Origin: Aphelocoma coerulescens
Taxonomy: Eukaryota; Chordata; Aves; Passeriformes; Corvidae
Assembly: GCF_041296385.1 (NCBI RefSeq)
Contig: NC_091014.1
Span: 6,299,578-6,363,577, forward strand
Reading direction: 5' to 3'
DNA: 64,000 bases
Shown: positions 50,733 to 63,095 of the stretch, one piece after another
Position numbering within the stretch: the stretch's first letter is position 1
Layout of the letters: each line of letters opens with the position of its first letter
Notes under the pieces: model-generated
The model's input: the letters and a program-made list of their open reading frames with translations, nothing else
Databases searched by the model: none
Told to the model about the DNA's origin: nothing
Program-made: the position numbers and the translations under genes

Positions 50733-50804
50733 CTTCTTCTTCTTCTTCTTCTTCTTCTTATTATTATTATTATTATTGTTGTTGTTGTTGTTGTTGTTGT
50801 TGTT
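50733..50804 (+). repeat. Compound microsatellite (CTT)9(ATT)6(GTT)9
   Basis: 72 bp of perfect trinucleotide repeat in three blocks that share the TT step and differ only in the first base: CTT at 50733-50759, ATT at 50760-50777, GTT at 50778-50804. No interruptions. In CELF2 pre-mRNA the last block is (GUU)9. Confidence 0.95.
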
Positions 50805-52040
50805 TTCTTTTTTCCCTGTGGGTTAACATGACAAAGAAAATGTAGTCCTGCCAGAAAAGCCTAACACTGACCCAGCAGTCAAAGGTAGCAATTCATTGCA
50901 ACATTAATTTACAGCTTTTTCAGTGTCTTTCCACTTAAATGTACTCACTCCTAGACAACAGTGGAGATTTTGAGAGGGATATCCAGATACAAACACCTTT
51001 CAGCTGGTGTGTCTAGCTGCGTATCTCCATGACAGGAGGGCTACAACCCTTTCAATCCCAGGTTATGCTGTGCTTTCCTACCTCCTGTATGCTTTGAAGC
51101 AGTTTCAGTCTGATTGCAAGTCACAGCTTACAAGAGATAGTTTTTATTTCATAACCCTGAAAAATAATGAAAATCTATCGTTGTCTTTATCCAAAGGCAG
51201 GACAATGTCTTCTTGCTTAATATGTAAGCACTCTTCCCATTTCTTGCTCCTCAAAAGCTTTGCACCACTAAATTGCTCAGAGATGCAAAAAACCCCAAAC
51301 ATCTACAGCTTGCTTGATGCACCACTTGTGTTGTTGACTCCAGGGGCACTTGGTCCAGTGATGGTGCCTGGCCCAGTGGGAGATAAGTGCACTTCATTTG
51401 CCTGAAACAGACCCAGTAGTTGAAAATTATTAGCTTCTGGGAGAGGATAACTGCATTTGAAAATCTACAAAATCAAGTGATCTATTCCCTTCTTCTCTTT
51501 ATTATTTTTTTTTTCCTGGCTCATTCAATTGCTTGGCTCTGTCAGCCTTTGCCTGCAATTCATTGCTAGTGAGAGAGACATCTGGTTCTGCCCTTTATCA
51601 ATAAATGCTTTAATATTTTTTTTTATATTTCACCACAGATGGAAAGTAGAACAAGCGTTAGGAGTTTGAAATGTTGTCAAACACAATCCATGCCCAGTGG
51701 CTATCACTTAAAGAAAACCCTGTTCTATACCTGGTTTTCGTACAAGATGCTCTAGAAATTGCAAGTCAGATGGCTGTGGTTTGTCTTGATTTCACCATGA
51801 ATTTTAGAAAAGTTGATCTCCTTGTTGTGTCTTCCACAGGAATAAAAATAATCTTTTATTTTATCTGCAATGTCTCTCTATTAACATATAGAAAAGCTGA
51901 TAATTTCATTAGTCAGTGAATGAACTTTCAGGTTTTTTCTTAATTCAGTTGAATTTCTTTTTCCAAGATCTTATTCTTTAGAAACCAGTTTCTCATATTC
52001 TAATGGCCCTCCAAACTACTTTTAACTGCTGCTGTCCAGA

Positions 52041-52091
52041 ACAAAAACCAAACAAACAAGAAAAAAAAAAGAGAGAGAGAGAAAAAAAGAG
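52041..52091 (+). repeat. Purine-rich (A)n(GA)n tract
   Basis: Ten A followed by GA repeats and a second A run (52059-52091), preceded by A-rich sequence. Simple sequence in the intron. Confidence 0.8.
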
Positions 52092-52559
52092 TTCAGGAAA
52101 TCCCAGTGACTATTACTTTAGGTAAGCATTTAGTCTTTAAAATTGATTCCAGTAAATATCTTGACTGGGGAGATATTCTGAGACTTGATGACAAAATCAG
52201 AAATGCCAAATTAAGGAATAACCACAGATAATCTAGATGATCTCTCCAGGAAAAAAATGCAGAACTCATTCCCCTTGTCCTAAACTGACCCACGTCATTC
52301 AACTTCTTCCTCGAAGCACTGAATTTTTAGGATTGCCAGGTGAGCACTGGCTTTTTCCAGCAGGTTCAGTGTTGCCAGCTCCTCCTAGAGATCAGTATTG
52401 AGTGGGAGGGCACCAGGGGGAAGAGGAAGGAATAAAATTAGCATTTAATTTTTCAGGATGTGGAAAAATCAATGACAAGTGAAGCAATTCTTAGAAAAAG
52501 AGAACCTCTCTGGACACGTAAAGCACTATTATCTGATGTTTTATTACCAACTATAGCCT

Positions 52560-52818
52560 GCAGTCCGTGTTCAAGCCAAACTTCCGATGGGTTTCCAGGA
52601 GCTTGGCTTGAATGAGGAATGCATAATTCTGGGCTTTGCATCCCGTGCCAGGCTGTCCAGCTCTGAACGATGAATTGCAGTCGTGGATGTGGTTTTTGCA
52701 GCCTTTTTCTCATTGCTCGACTCAGAGTGAACTTCAACATGGAAACACGAGGCAAATGACTTTTCAGATACTGTTCTACCTTGCTAGCAGGGTTTCTGTC
52801 TCGATGATGAAGTGGAAG
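52560..52818 (+). other. CELF2: Possible additional CELF2 first exon, non-coding
   Basis: A locally GC-richer stretch ends in 'gtggaag' followed by GTAAGTCAG at 52819, a consensus 5' splice site on the CELF2 strand. The frame that would join the phase-2 CELF2 acceptor has a TGA just before the donor. If used, this would be a 5' UTR exon, with translation from the downstream MNGALDHSD start known for some CELF2 isoforms. The left boundary is arbitrary. The only evidence is the donor and composition. Confidence 0.2.
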
Positions 52819-52824
52819 GTAAGT

Positions 52825-55800
52825 CAGTTTTAGTTTGGCAGGTATTCTTTTGAGGCATGTTCACACATCTCAGGTTGGGGCAGGGGGGTTCTACTGTTCT
52901 TCTCAAATCTTTTCCCCTTTGCCAGAGAGAAGGATTCATCTCAACGCCTGAGGGCTCTCAGCTTTCACAGATATCTCTATTGTTTGGCTGCAGAAGATAG
53001 AGTACAACTTCCCCTTTTAAGTTGGTTTGTTGTCTGTGGAGCAGAGAGTAAATGCAGCAGCTTCATAACTATGCTCAGATATAGTCGAAGAAAGACTAGC
53101 ACTATATTACAGTTTTTTAAAACAATTGGGTTTGCCTGATTTCATTGTCCCCTAAATGCAGCCTAGTATCTCGCTTGGTAGACCACATATATTTATCTTC
53201 AAGACAAGGCTGCGTAGAATAAAAAAATCTCAAAGTTTCAGTATCTTCTTTTTGCCATTCTCATGTCTGTGCTGTTCCTGGGGTATTTCACTGGAATAGG
53301 ATGAAGCTTTATATATACTTTAGTATGTATTGTAGAACAAAATGATTTAGGGTCAGATTCTGGGTATTTCTGAGACTTTTTTCTTTCTGCAGTGACTGTT
53401 TCAATGTAGCCATGTAGGTGTTGACATAGAGTTCTAACTGGAATGTAAGACAGCAGCAACTCTTCAATGTCCTGTGCAAAGCCTTCCTTTGAAACCAACA
53501 CTCGCAGAGGAGCGAAACCTGTATTCCAGCAAGAAATATTGCTTACAAGGCTCAGTGTGGCCCAAAGAGTCTTCAAGAACATTGTCTGATCTCTGTGTTT
53601 TCCAAGTATTATTCCAGGCTCTTTCAGGTCACTTCTTCCCCCGCATGCACAGTTTATCGGATTTGGGAAAAGGTCCTGCAGCAGCCTCGTTGCTGCCTGT
53701 GTGTCTGTGTTGATGAACAGCAGGCCAATCCTAGCAAGAGACACACGCTGGAATTCAGAAAGGAACAATTTTCAGCTTGCTAAGATGCCCATATTGCTAC
53801 CTGGAATCTCTGCAGGAGCTAGAGACTATTTGGCTGATTCTGTGCCTCTTTGCTCTCTCTGTCCTCACCTCCACATCAGGGGATGCTTAGACTTCTTTAC
53901 TTTGCTGGCCTTCAGAGTATTTGAAAGTCTCTGAGCACCCCTAGGCTCTCCATTTCTTCTCAAGTGGGAAAGGCAGTGGAGAGGACTGCTGCTGACTTCA
54001 GCCAGTCGGGCCTCTGATTTTCCTGTTTGGTTTGAAGCCACATATACAGAGTGAATTTGGAGTTGAGAGATGCCAGGCCTCTGGGTAAAATGAATATTGT
54101 GGAGCAGAAAAAGGTATGTATTTAGGCAAGGCTTTCATATAAGAAGCACATTCAGGATTACTTAGCAGAGAAAATAATCATTTAAAATTAATGTTGTATT
54201 TAAAAAGTGGAGCATCATTTGTGTTAACAGGAATAAAGGTTTTATTTCTAAGCTTAACAAAGCCCCAAATCCCAGAAAATGCAAAATTGCTGCTGATAGT
54301 TTCTGGATGTGAACCTGGAAGGCTTCAAGGAAACTTAGAAATAAATCAGCTTCCCTCTCCTTTCCCAAAACTCTTTGGGCAAAAAAAAAAAGGTGTAAAT
54401 ATTTAACAGCAAATAATCACATTGCCAAGAACAGCAAACAAAGTCTTTTTATTCAATTCTATAATATGCTGTAAATAATGAAAACCCTCATAGATCTAGC
54501 TGAATTTTTTTTATCAGTGGAGAAGCTTAGGATGTAGCACTTTAAAAATCCATCAGTATAGCTAAGACTCTTTTTTCCAGTCACTTACCACTTCATGCCA
54601 TGTTTTTCTCTGTCCCTGAAATATGCAATTTTCCCTGCTTATGTTTATTTAAAATGCTGGGAGCCTTCAGCATGCTCTGACCATCCATGTTGCAAGCAAG
54701 AAGCTTTCCCTGCCCTTTCCTACCTTGCAAGTTAAGAACCACCCTGCTCTGCTCTCCTTTATCATCATCCTTTCAATAGCCACAAAAACACCACTGTGAT
54801 CCCTTCCCTGCTTCTCTGGTGGAAGAAGTTCCTACAAATATCTGCAAAACATTTACTTTGTTTTCTTCCTTCTTTGATAAGTAAGAGAAACCTATTGAAC
54901 CTGGAGAACCACCTAGAACTTAGATCTGAAGTGCTTAATGATTTTATATTCCTACTATCCAGACAGTGGTTCAAATTTTGAAAGTCCCAGAAAGCATGAC
55001 CAACCTTTTTGGTCTGTGTTCACTGACCCAGCAGACTGGAATTATCAGCCCTGACTGTGATTTTCTAGGTCTTCTGGGGATCTGTTGCTTGACAAAGTAT
55101 AGTAGTTTTTTTCTTGCATTTTTGTAGTGGATGTTTTAGTAGGTTGTCTCAGCTCTGTTTTTTAAACAGTCTTGTACTACAGTTGTGAACTAGATACGAT
55201 ACTATCATGTTGTTTTCTTTTTTCCCACAACCACAATTTGCCCTACTTACCCAATGCAAATCACTGTGGATCAACGTAACATGCCTTTCTCAAGGGCATC
55301 TGTTAATTCTGTGTGACAAGCTGGGGAGTTTCAGCCAGGAATGTTGAGCACTGAAAGACCTGGTTAGGCTCAGTAGGACTTAAATTTAATCAAATTTTAA
55401 GCAATCCTCCTAAATTATAGCTTTGACAAACTTTGTTTGTGAGAAATTTCTTCAACATTGAGGTGTTTAGGTGAGACTTCTATTATTAACAGCATTCCCC
55501 TTTACAGTAAATATATACAGCACCAAGGTGTATATAAATACATGCAGCAGGAAGACACAAAGACCTCAGTAGATTACAACTTTTTCTCTAAGCACTTGAC
55601 TTTTTATACAACGAAATTGGTGGTAAAACTCAATGAAAACAAGTGGTTTAGAATCAGCTCAAATACTCAGGTTCCAGAAAGACTGGTTGTTATAAATAAA
55701 TTAAGGACTGAATCCAAAGCTTGTTGAGTCAATGGGCAGACTCCCTTTGATTTCAAAGCGCTCTGTATCTGTGATCCAAACGCACCGTGAACAAATAAAG

Positions 55801-58800
55801 ACAAAGAATTTATGTTGATTGGACATATTCAGTGTGACAAGAGCTTAAGTCTGATTCTCCTCTTTGCTTATGAAACACAACTGTGTGCTTCTCCCCGGGG
55901 TTGCTGGAAGACAAGTATTTTGGTAGCTGCATGCTAGGACTCACAATTAGTGCAAGCACTGGCTCCTAGCACTAAGAATCACAGTGCTCTACGAAATGGA
56001 GAGAAAGTTATGGAAAGGGAGAGAAAGTTATGGCTGATAACAATGTGTTTTGGGGTTATCCTGATTTGCCTTCAGGGCTTTAAAGGTGTTAATTTATCCT
56101 CCTATTTTTATTTTTCTTAATTCTTTTTAAAAAGTCATCTTGATCTGTTACGATGGTAAGTTTAATGACATCAAAACACTTGTATCTAACTTGTGGGCTT
56201 TAGAGAGAGGAGGTTTTCTGCTGGCTGAATGCCCTCAGTTCTTATCCCTTGTGCTGGGTGGAATATTCTGTGGGATCAAGCTCTGGGTCCGCCTGCCCTC
56301 ACACCTCTGGGACTTTGGAACACTGCGTAGGTTCTTCCTCTGTGTAAAGCCTTGTTTAGAAAGTGGGTTTATTTTCTTAGTCAAGGAGCTCAATGCACTC
56401 CAAAGGATGGATATGCTTAAAGTAACACCACAGTAGCATCAAGGTCACTTGCATCTCAGACTTATTCTGGCTTACTACTGAGGTAGATGCTGAATGGAGA
56501 AAGACAAATCACTTTTGCTTACGATGTGATTAACTTACATGAAGCAGCACTCTGATACAGATTTATTTCTTTAATATCAGATACATATTTTACCCTAAAA
56601 TAGTTTACTCTTCTGGATCTTCTGAACAAATCAAATACTTGATTTCTCTTTCTGAAATTCATGATCATGTTAGCTTTGAAGCAGCCTTCAGTCTCATTTC
56701 TAAGCTGAAGCTGGTCAGTTTGTCTCAAAGTGACCTCCCCTCATGCAACCTTTTCACTTTCTATCTGTTCTGATCTAAATTCACTTTTGCAACTGCAAAA
56801 GGCATGATCATTTGAACAAGGTGTACTGAGGTGTACACCTCTAGATTTTCAGCTACTGTATTTCAAATTTTTTTATAGACCTCAAATTTTCAAAATAGCT
56901 CCAATTAATCTTTGTTCTGGTTTATTTAGGTTCCCCATGCAAAGAGTAGAATAATGGGAAAAGTAAAAGCAGAATGTGTGGGTTAGTATAAACCACAATC
57001 CTTTTCATACTGAACATCAGCTTGTTGAAATGCCTCCACTCTTGGCAGAAGACAAGCTTCGTAACCTAAGAGGATGTGATTGGAGTGGAGTTTTCATGCC
57101 CCATGTGCTCATTGTGTTCTTCCCACTGATGCAAACATTATCTATAATTACATTTTCAAGAGACTGAAAATTGCAGTCTTTGTGGAACAAAAATGCAGCT
57201 GAAGAATGGAATGTATATCCTCTCCACCCTCATTATAAGGCTTATAAAAATCAAACCATAAGGCCCAGTACCATAGCTTTCAGATACAGGAAACCAGCAC
57301 TGTTAGTCTGCAGTAAAGCATTTCTCACTGAAAATTAAGGCCTTTTGATAATCAAGCTAGTGCTGTTATTTCTACTGGTTTGCCACTGAAACTAGTCAAA
57401 CTAAAATTTGTAATTCAGATCAGTATAAATAAAGTTGGAGTAATTACTCTGTTTGCTTATTTACAATATTTTCATGGATTTGAGATTTTATTCACAATTG
57501 GTGACAACATTAAAAGATTTATTAGACAGATCATAACATGGGTGTTGAAACATCCTACCACACCATGCTGTGGAGCAGCCATGTTTTTCAGGAGGAAAAC
57601 AACAGTACTGAAAATTCTGTTTTCATGATGTTCTCCTGGACACCAAGGAGTTTTAGTGCTGGTGCTCAAACTGCACATCTCACTAAAGGACCTCTTCCCT
57701 ACATCAGCGTTACCATCTTCATTCCAGTAGCTGAAGAACTGGAAGTAGAAAGGAGAACACACATCCTTGACTTTTTGTGTAAAACAAGCCCTGGAAACTT
57801 ATACAAAAGTTTCCAGGTGGAGACAGCTAATCCTGATCTCCTGTAGTATGGTTTTTAGAGTAGAAATTAATGAAATCATAGTGCATCAATCACCTGTGTT
57901 CATAACACCCATGCATTCATTTCCCTCTTATGAACTTCAGTTCTGAGTGGGGTTTTCCCTCCAACAAGTGGGGCATTTGAATGTTCTCTGAAAGTGGAGT
58001 TTCTCTCTGATACTAGGGAGATAAATGCCTTTTGATAGAAAGGCACATGCAGTTATTGGTTCTATTATTTACTGCTTTGAGGAGTGTGCACAGAGGTGTT
58101 GAATGATCACATCAGTGCTAATAAATAGATAAATAAGGGATGCTCTCGAATGCCTCTAAATCCATGAGAATAAATGCAGGAATGTAGGAATTTATTGTTA
58201 GAAGCAGAAATAGTCTGGACTAAAATTAGTGTATATTCACTGCTTTCCTTTCAAACTGGTTGTTTTTTATTATTCTAAAGTAAGTTATAATTTGGTTGCT
58301 CTTCCTAGGTTATTGTTAAAATCAATTTTAAAAATAATTTGGGTGAAATAGTATGAGTCTTATTAGATATCTGTTTATGACCATCTAACTTTTTGTGGAA
58401 AGGGCTCTGGGCAACATCATATTGCAGTCAGGTGACAATAAGGGCAGCTAGAGCCACATACTTTATGCAGTTGCTGCCCAAGTTGGTAATTCTGCCTCCA
58501 CGTTCTGCTCCCTGATTGCTGCAAGTTATGCACAGAACACGGTGGTGATTGAGTGCTGGAGTTCCCAGGACAGCATCTATTCTTAGTGGTCCAGCAAAAC
58601 TTATTAAGAAAAGTAATTAGAACAAAGCTCAAGTACATTAGCCTCTTTAATGCTCTGAATTCTCAGAGCTGTCTTCAACATTGGCAGAGGCTGTTTCCAG
58701 TAGAGAAGCTGAAGCAACTTTCTTTGCTGAAGTTAAACCCACTTTGGCATCGTGGTGGGAATTTCTTCTTACATAATAATACCAAGACCCAGACAGATCA

Positions 58801-61132
58801 AAGGGTGCTGGTATTCCAATTAGTGAAAATAACCCACTTTGCTTTTAATTTTATGATGGATTTCTGTCAAGATGTAAAGTTCTGTGTTTCTGCCTGCTTC
58901 TTATGTGTGGTGTTCTATGCCATGTCACCTCACACCTTTTCTGTCATCTCCTGAGGCTCAAGAACTATGATTTGTTTGTATAACTATCCATTTCCCTTTA
59001 AAGAATCATTTTTTCTTTCTTTCTTCTTCATCGTAAGTCTGCCATCTTAACTCTGGCGGACTAGAAAGGTATTTTCTTTCTCTGTTTGCAACACCACCCA
59101 GCATTACATTTGCTCAACAAATCATCTCCAGCATCCTCCTGAATATTTGTTCCTCCATTGGAATCCAAAAAGCAGTTTCAAGCCTGTTCAGTCTTGTCTG
59201 AGGAATCAAAACTATGTCTCCTTGGGCTTTCAGGAAGTCTTTGGGGAGATCTCTTTGACATTTAAACTACTTCAGAAATGTGAGTGGCAGTTGTCCTGAG
59301 ATGGGAACATCCACTAAAGACCTTCAGTACAGGGAGACGTGTTCTATGAGAGAAGCTACAAGGAGAGATGCTCTTCATTTTTTCTTGTTATACACCTATA
59401 TTCGCTCCTCTTGTGTACTTATCCCCTTCCCCAGGCATTCCCCTCCCTCCTAATTCTGGTAGAGATGGACAAGACTTAGCAAAGTGCCCTTTGGGCTGTA
59501 GGATGTCCCATTAGGCAGGAAAACAGGTTTCTAGGTTTTACAAGTCCAGACTACTCACATTCACTTACTGAACAAGCAGTCTATTTATAAAAGAGCCTAC
59601 AAGCTATTTTTTCTTCCCTTTTGCCAATTAGTGACAATTTTTAGGTCTTCTCTTCTGCAACACTCAGTTTCTTTTGTCTTTGTTCTTCAGTTGCCTTCGA
59701 GAGGTCTTTTTATGCTTTCTGTACTGTTGCTCTGTAGGCCAGGCAGTCGCGTCTCGTGTCACTCCTGACAACGTGCAGTCTGTATAGTAAATTTAATAGA
59801 ATGACACTCATTTGTTCTTTATCTCAAAAATAAAATCCTCTTCCAGTGGAAGCTGCTGAGTTGCAAGGATTGCATGGCAGCTTGTGCTTCTGGGAGCACC
59901 TGAAGGACAGTTGGGAAGACCCATCGCTGTGGCCACACCAAAACTCTTCTACTTGGTTTTCCTTCTTAGCAATTTTTAGACATATGGGGGAGTGAAACTT
60001 AATTTTCAATAAATTGGCTTGTGCCTGCATTGAATCAAGCTTGTCCCATTTCAGATATCTGTATCATAAATTTCCAATGGCACTGAAATTTGCTAATTTT
60101 AAAAGATTCTCATGACTTTCCCAAGGATGGAGAGGAATTATGTCCCATAACTCCTGAGGAAGGCTAACTTTTGCCAGGCAGTGCAGACAGGACTGATGTT
60201 AGTCTCACAACGAAATTTTTAATAAAGTACACTGTTTGAATATAAATATTACAGTAGTCAGAAAGGAGTCTGCCACTACCTGCCTGAAAGTTGGTGCTTC
60301 CCCACACTTAAGGAGTTGAATGCTGATCCTCAGGCTATTCCATTCTGTGATGCTAATAGCATTAATACAGTATCATTGTGTTTGAGGCTTCAAAGATACT
60401 ATACAAGCATTTTCTTATGATTCCCTGATCTTTGCATTTATACCCAGCTGTTTGTTATTCAGTTCAGCCATCAGCATCTAAGTCTCAATGGACCATGTAA
60501 TATGCAGCTGTAGCCAGATGTAATGCTTCCTATTCCTAAATGTTTCTGTTAGAAGCTGAGAGCAGCAGGCTAAAGACGACTGATAACAGTGTTGCTTGCA
60601 TTAATTTAAACTCTAGAGCTACAGTGATTCTGTTTGGCAAATTTATTCCATGGCCAACAAGCAGAGCAATATTTCCAATCTCCATCATTGCTAGTAGTGT
60701 TGACATTAAATACACTGAGTATGTCTGCACTGATACAGAATGTACTTATGGTGCTAATTCAAATAGGAGAAGGATGTCCAATTTGCATAAACAAATATAT
60801 TTTCAGATACAGTTCTATTTAAGAGAGATAAAGACAGGAAAAAGCTTGTTCTAAACAATGACTCGCAATAATTTAGAACAGTTCAACAAATCTTCACCCT
60901 CTTTAATTTTTTGTTCTCTATGGATAGCCAGGGAACTTTTACAATACCTTGTTCGAGCCACAGGCAGATCTTGCTCTACTCATCTTTCCTGGCATGGGTG
61001 GTGGCACAGAAGGGAATTGCATTGCTTGAGTTTTCTGCCACAAATTATACTGAAGCATTCGGCGACTGGGACTGCACACATACTCGGGATGTCTTGGTTA
61101 AGCCCTTCACTAGAAGACAAGTGGAGAAAGTG
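52825..61132 (+). other. CELF2: CELF2 first-intron sequence (distal part)
   Basis: No exon or repeat family recognised in 8 kb. A 20-bp-period duplication lies at 55999-56033. A 176-codon minus-strand frame at 53238-53768 has no recognisable domain and is close to what chance allows, so it is not called as a gene. Confidence 0.6.
55999..56033 (+). repeat. Short tandem duplication
   Basis: The 15-mer 'gagagaaagttatgg' occurs at 55999-56013 and again at 56019-56033, a 20-bp period. Small local duplication. Confidence 0.85.
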
Positions 61133-61493
61133 CTTCACCCTGGAGAAGGGAAAGCTTTTGGGAGGCCTTCTAGCACCTTCCAGTACCAAAAGGGGCTACA
61201 AGAGTGCTGGAGGGGGACTTTGAACAAGGGACTTTGAACAGGACTACAAGGGGGAATGGCTTTGAGGGAATGCAGGTATTGGGAAGAAATTCTGTACTGA
61301 GAGGGTGGTGAGGCATTGGAACAAGCTGCCCAGAGAAGCCATGGATGTCCCATCCCTGGAAGTTTTCAAGGCCAGGGTGGATAGGGCTCTGAGCAGCCTG
61401 GGCAAGTGGAAAGTGTCCCTGCCCTGTGGCAGTAGGGTTGGACTTGATGATCTTTAAGGTCCTTTCACGCCAAAATTATTCTATGTTTGATTC
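61133..61493 (+). mobile_element. CR1 LINE 3' fragment, sense, inside CELF2 intron
   Basis: About 360 bp in sense orientation: 'cttcaccctggagaaggg', 'agcaccttccagtaccaaaa', 'ggggctacaagagtgctgg', then 'tgaggcattggaacaagctg', 'gggttggacttgatgatctt' and a terminal 'attattctatg..gattct'. It holds an internal 14-15 bp tandem duplication ('gggactttgaaca' twice, 61213-61240). Only the end of ORF2 and the 3' UTR remain. Confidence 0.93.
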
Positions 61494-61762
61494 TAAATTG
61501 ATGCCAGTGGGTGGTTAGAGACTTCTGAGAAACTTTGGACAGGAGCATTCTCCACAACTGCAAAATGCCCTGTCAGTGGGAATTTAACTTTTCTCTAGGG
61601 ATTTTCATTTTTCATTGGCAGTGTAACTTTATAACACACACTTTAGATTCTGCTTTGTCATTTAGTATTATTTAACTCAGTGTAAGAATGAAATCAAAAT
61701 CACATGTGTAGTGGTGGCTCCTTGTTTCTTCCTTGCCCCTAAGCCCAGCTTCTTAAATATGC

Positions 61763-61795
<33 letters not shown>

Positions 61796-62590
61796 AAATT
61801 ATTTTGCACAGTAAGTAATCTTAATTCAGCAGGGTTGTTGAGGTGATGGGCAGTGCTCTCACCTCCTCCTGTGCTCTTTGCATGCCCAGGGTGGTTGATG
61901 CTACCCAGCAGTCGGGTGCAGCCCCAGTGCTGGCCGCTATGGGCTCAGGTTGGATTCCAGAGTGAACAGCATTACACAGAGGATTTGATGCGATTGTAAT
62001 GAATTGCATAGGGGAAGTGCTTCTTTGAAATCAACTCCATTAACTCAGAGCACAAACCATTGCAAAGTCAACAGTTTTTCTGAGTGGCCACCGCCAGCCA
62101 TCTCTTTTGAAAACACTAATGGGCTGTTTAATTAGGTGGTGAAAATTGTTTACAGTTGGTGATCCCAAGTTTTGTCATTTTAATAATGGTTAAATTCAAT
62201 CTCTCCTTTGATTCTTGGCAACTATCTCATTATTTCATAACCTGCTTATGTCTAGTTTAATTCATTTGCTTGTATTAAAACTGACCCTCTTGTGCAGTAG
62301 TAGTGTTTGCTTAACTGCACTGTGTCATTGCAATATGTGGGGAACAACTAATATTCAGCAGTGGATGTTAAACAAGTACAACCCTGGAAGAGAATGTTTG
62401 CCTTTGTGGAAGATGTATTCCTTTTGTGTTGACTGTATATGAGACCTAAAGATAATCCAGCCAATATTATGTGCATTGCAACAGCTCCTGCGCATCTTTT
62501 ACTTCTGGGGTGTGTTGGCTTCTCTTCTCTCTCCCCAAGTTTAAGAAGATCCATACACTTTGCAAATCTAAGAGAGAACAACTTAGAGAG
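61494..62590 (+). other. CELF2: CELF2 first-intron sequence
   Basis: Contains an (AT)n microsatellite at 61757-61796. No other feature recognised. Confidence 0.6.
61757..61796 (+). repeat. (AT)n microsatellite
   Basis: About 40 bp of alternating A and T with a TTT interruption and one GC. Confidence 0.9.
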
Positions 62591-63095
62591 TGTGGTTTAA
62601 CCCACTTGTTCATTCCCTCTCTGCCCCCAGTGGAATGGGGGAGAGAATGAGGACGTGGAAGTAAAATTCATAGGTTAAGATAATTTAACAGGACAAAAGA
62701 AATTACAATAATGAAAGAATATAGCAAACAAGTGATGCACAGTGCAATTGCTCACCACCACCTGACCGATGCCCAGCCAGTTCCTGAACTGCAGCCCCCA
62801 ACCAGCTTTGTCCCCAGTTTATACACCAAGCATGACACCATCCAGGGTGCAAGATCCCTTTGGCCACTTGGCCGTCCCTGCTGTGTCCCCTCCCAGCTCT
62901 CTGTGCCCCCCCAGCCTCATGGCAGGTGGGGAGGTGTGAGAAACCGAAAAGTCTTTGTGAGTTGGTGTAAACCCTGCTTAGCCACAAGTGAAAACAGCAG
63001 TGAGTTATCAACAATATTCTCATCCTAAAGTCAAAACACAGCACTGTACCAGCTACTGGGAGGAAAATTAACCCTATCTTAGCAAAGCCAGGACC
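62591..63095 (-). mobile_element. Solo LTR of an avian endogenous retrovirus, antisense to CELF2
   Basis: About 505 bp that, read on the minus strand, runs from 'ggtcctggctttgctaagat' to 'gggttaaaccaca'. This matches the layout of a common bird ERV LTR type. The 'cagctactgggaggaaaatt' / 'aaccctatctta' end is characteristic, as is the middle around 'ctgtgtcccctcccagct', and the other end carries 'gtggaatgggggagagaatg'. A TATAAA box lies on the minus strand at 62818-62823. The poly(A) signal position (62684-62689) reads GTTAAA on the minus strand, apparently degraded. No internal viral genes flank it, so it is a solo LTR left by recombination. I cannot see a clean target-site duplication. I do not assign a named family. 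Confidence 0.88.

Larger units (their letters stand above)
44601..52559 (+). other. CELF2: CELF2 first-intron sequence (proximal part)
   Basis: No coding exon found. I looked for the shared next exon (NGTANKMNGALDHSDQPD) and did not see it. Low-complexity features are a T run at 44747-44761, a run of 23 T at 46905-46927, the three-part microsatellite at 50733-50804 and a purine tract at 52041-52091. No repeat family recognised. Confidence 0.65.

Noticed and set aside
53238..53768. 176-codon minus-strand ORF
   Set aside because: No recognisable domain, signal peptide or repeats. By rough reckoning one ORF of this size has an expected count well below one but not negligible in 64 kb at this base composition. 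Would be worth reviving only if codon-level conservation or transcripts are found.
60330..60360. 'ctattccattctgtgatgct' resembling a CR1 3' end
   Set aside because: Only a dozen or so bases fit and the preceding CR1 3' UTR is absent.
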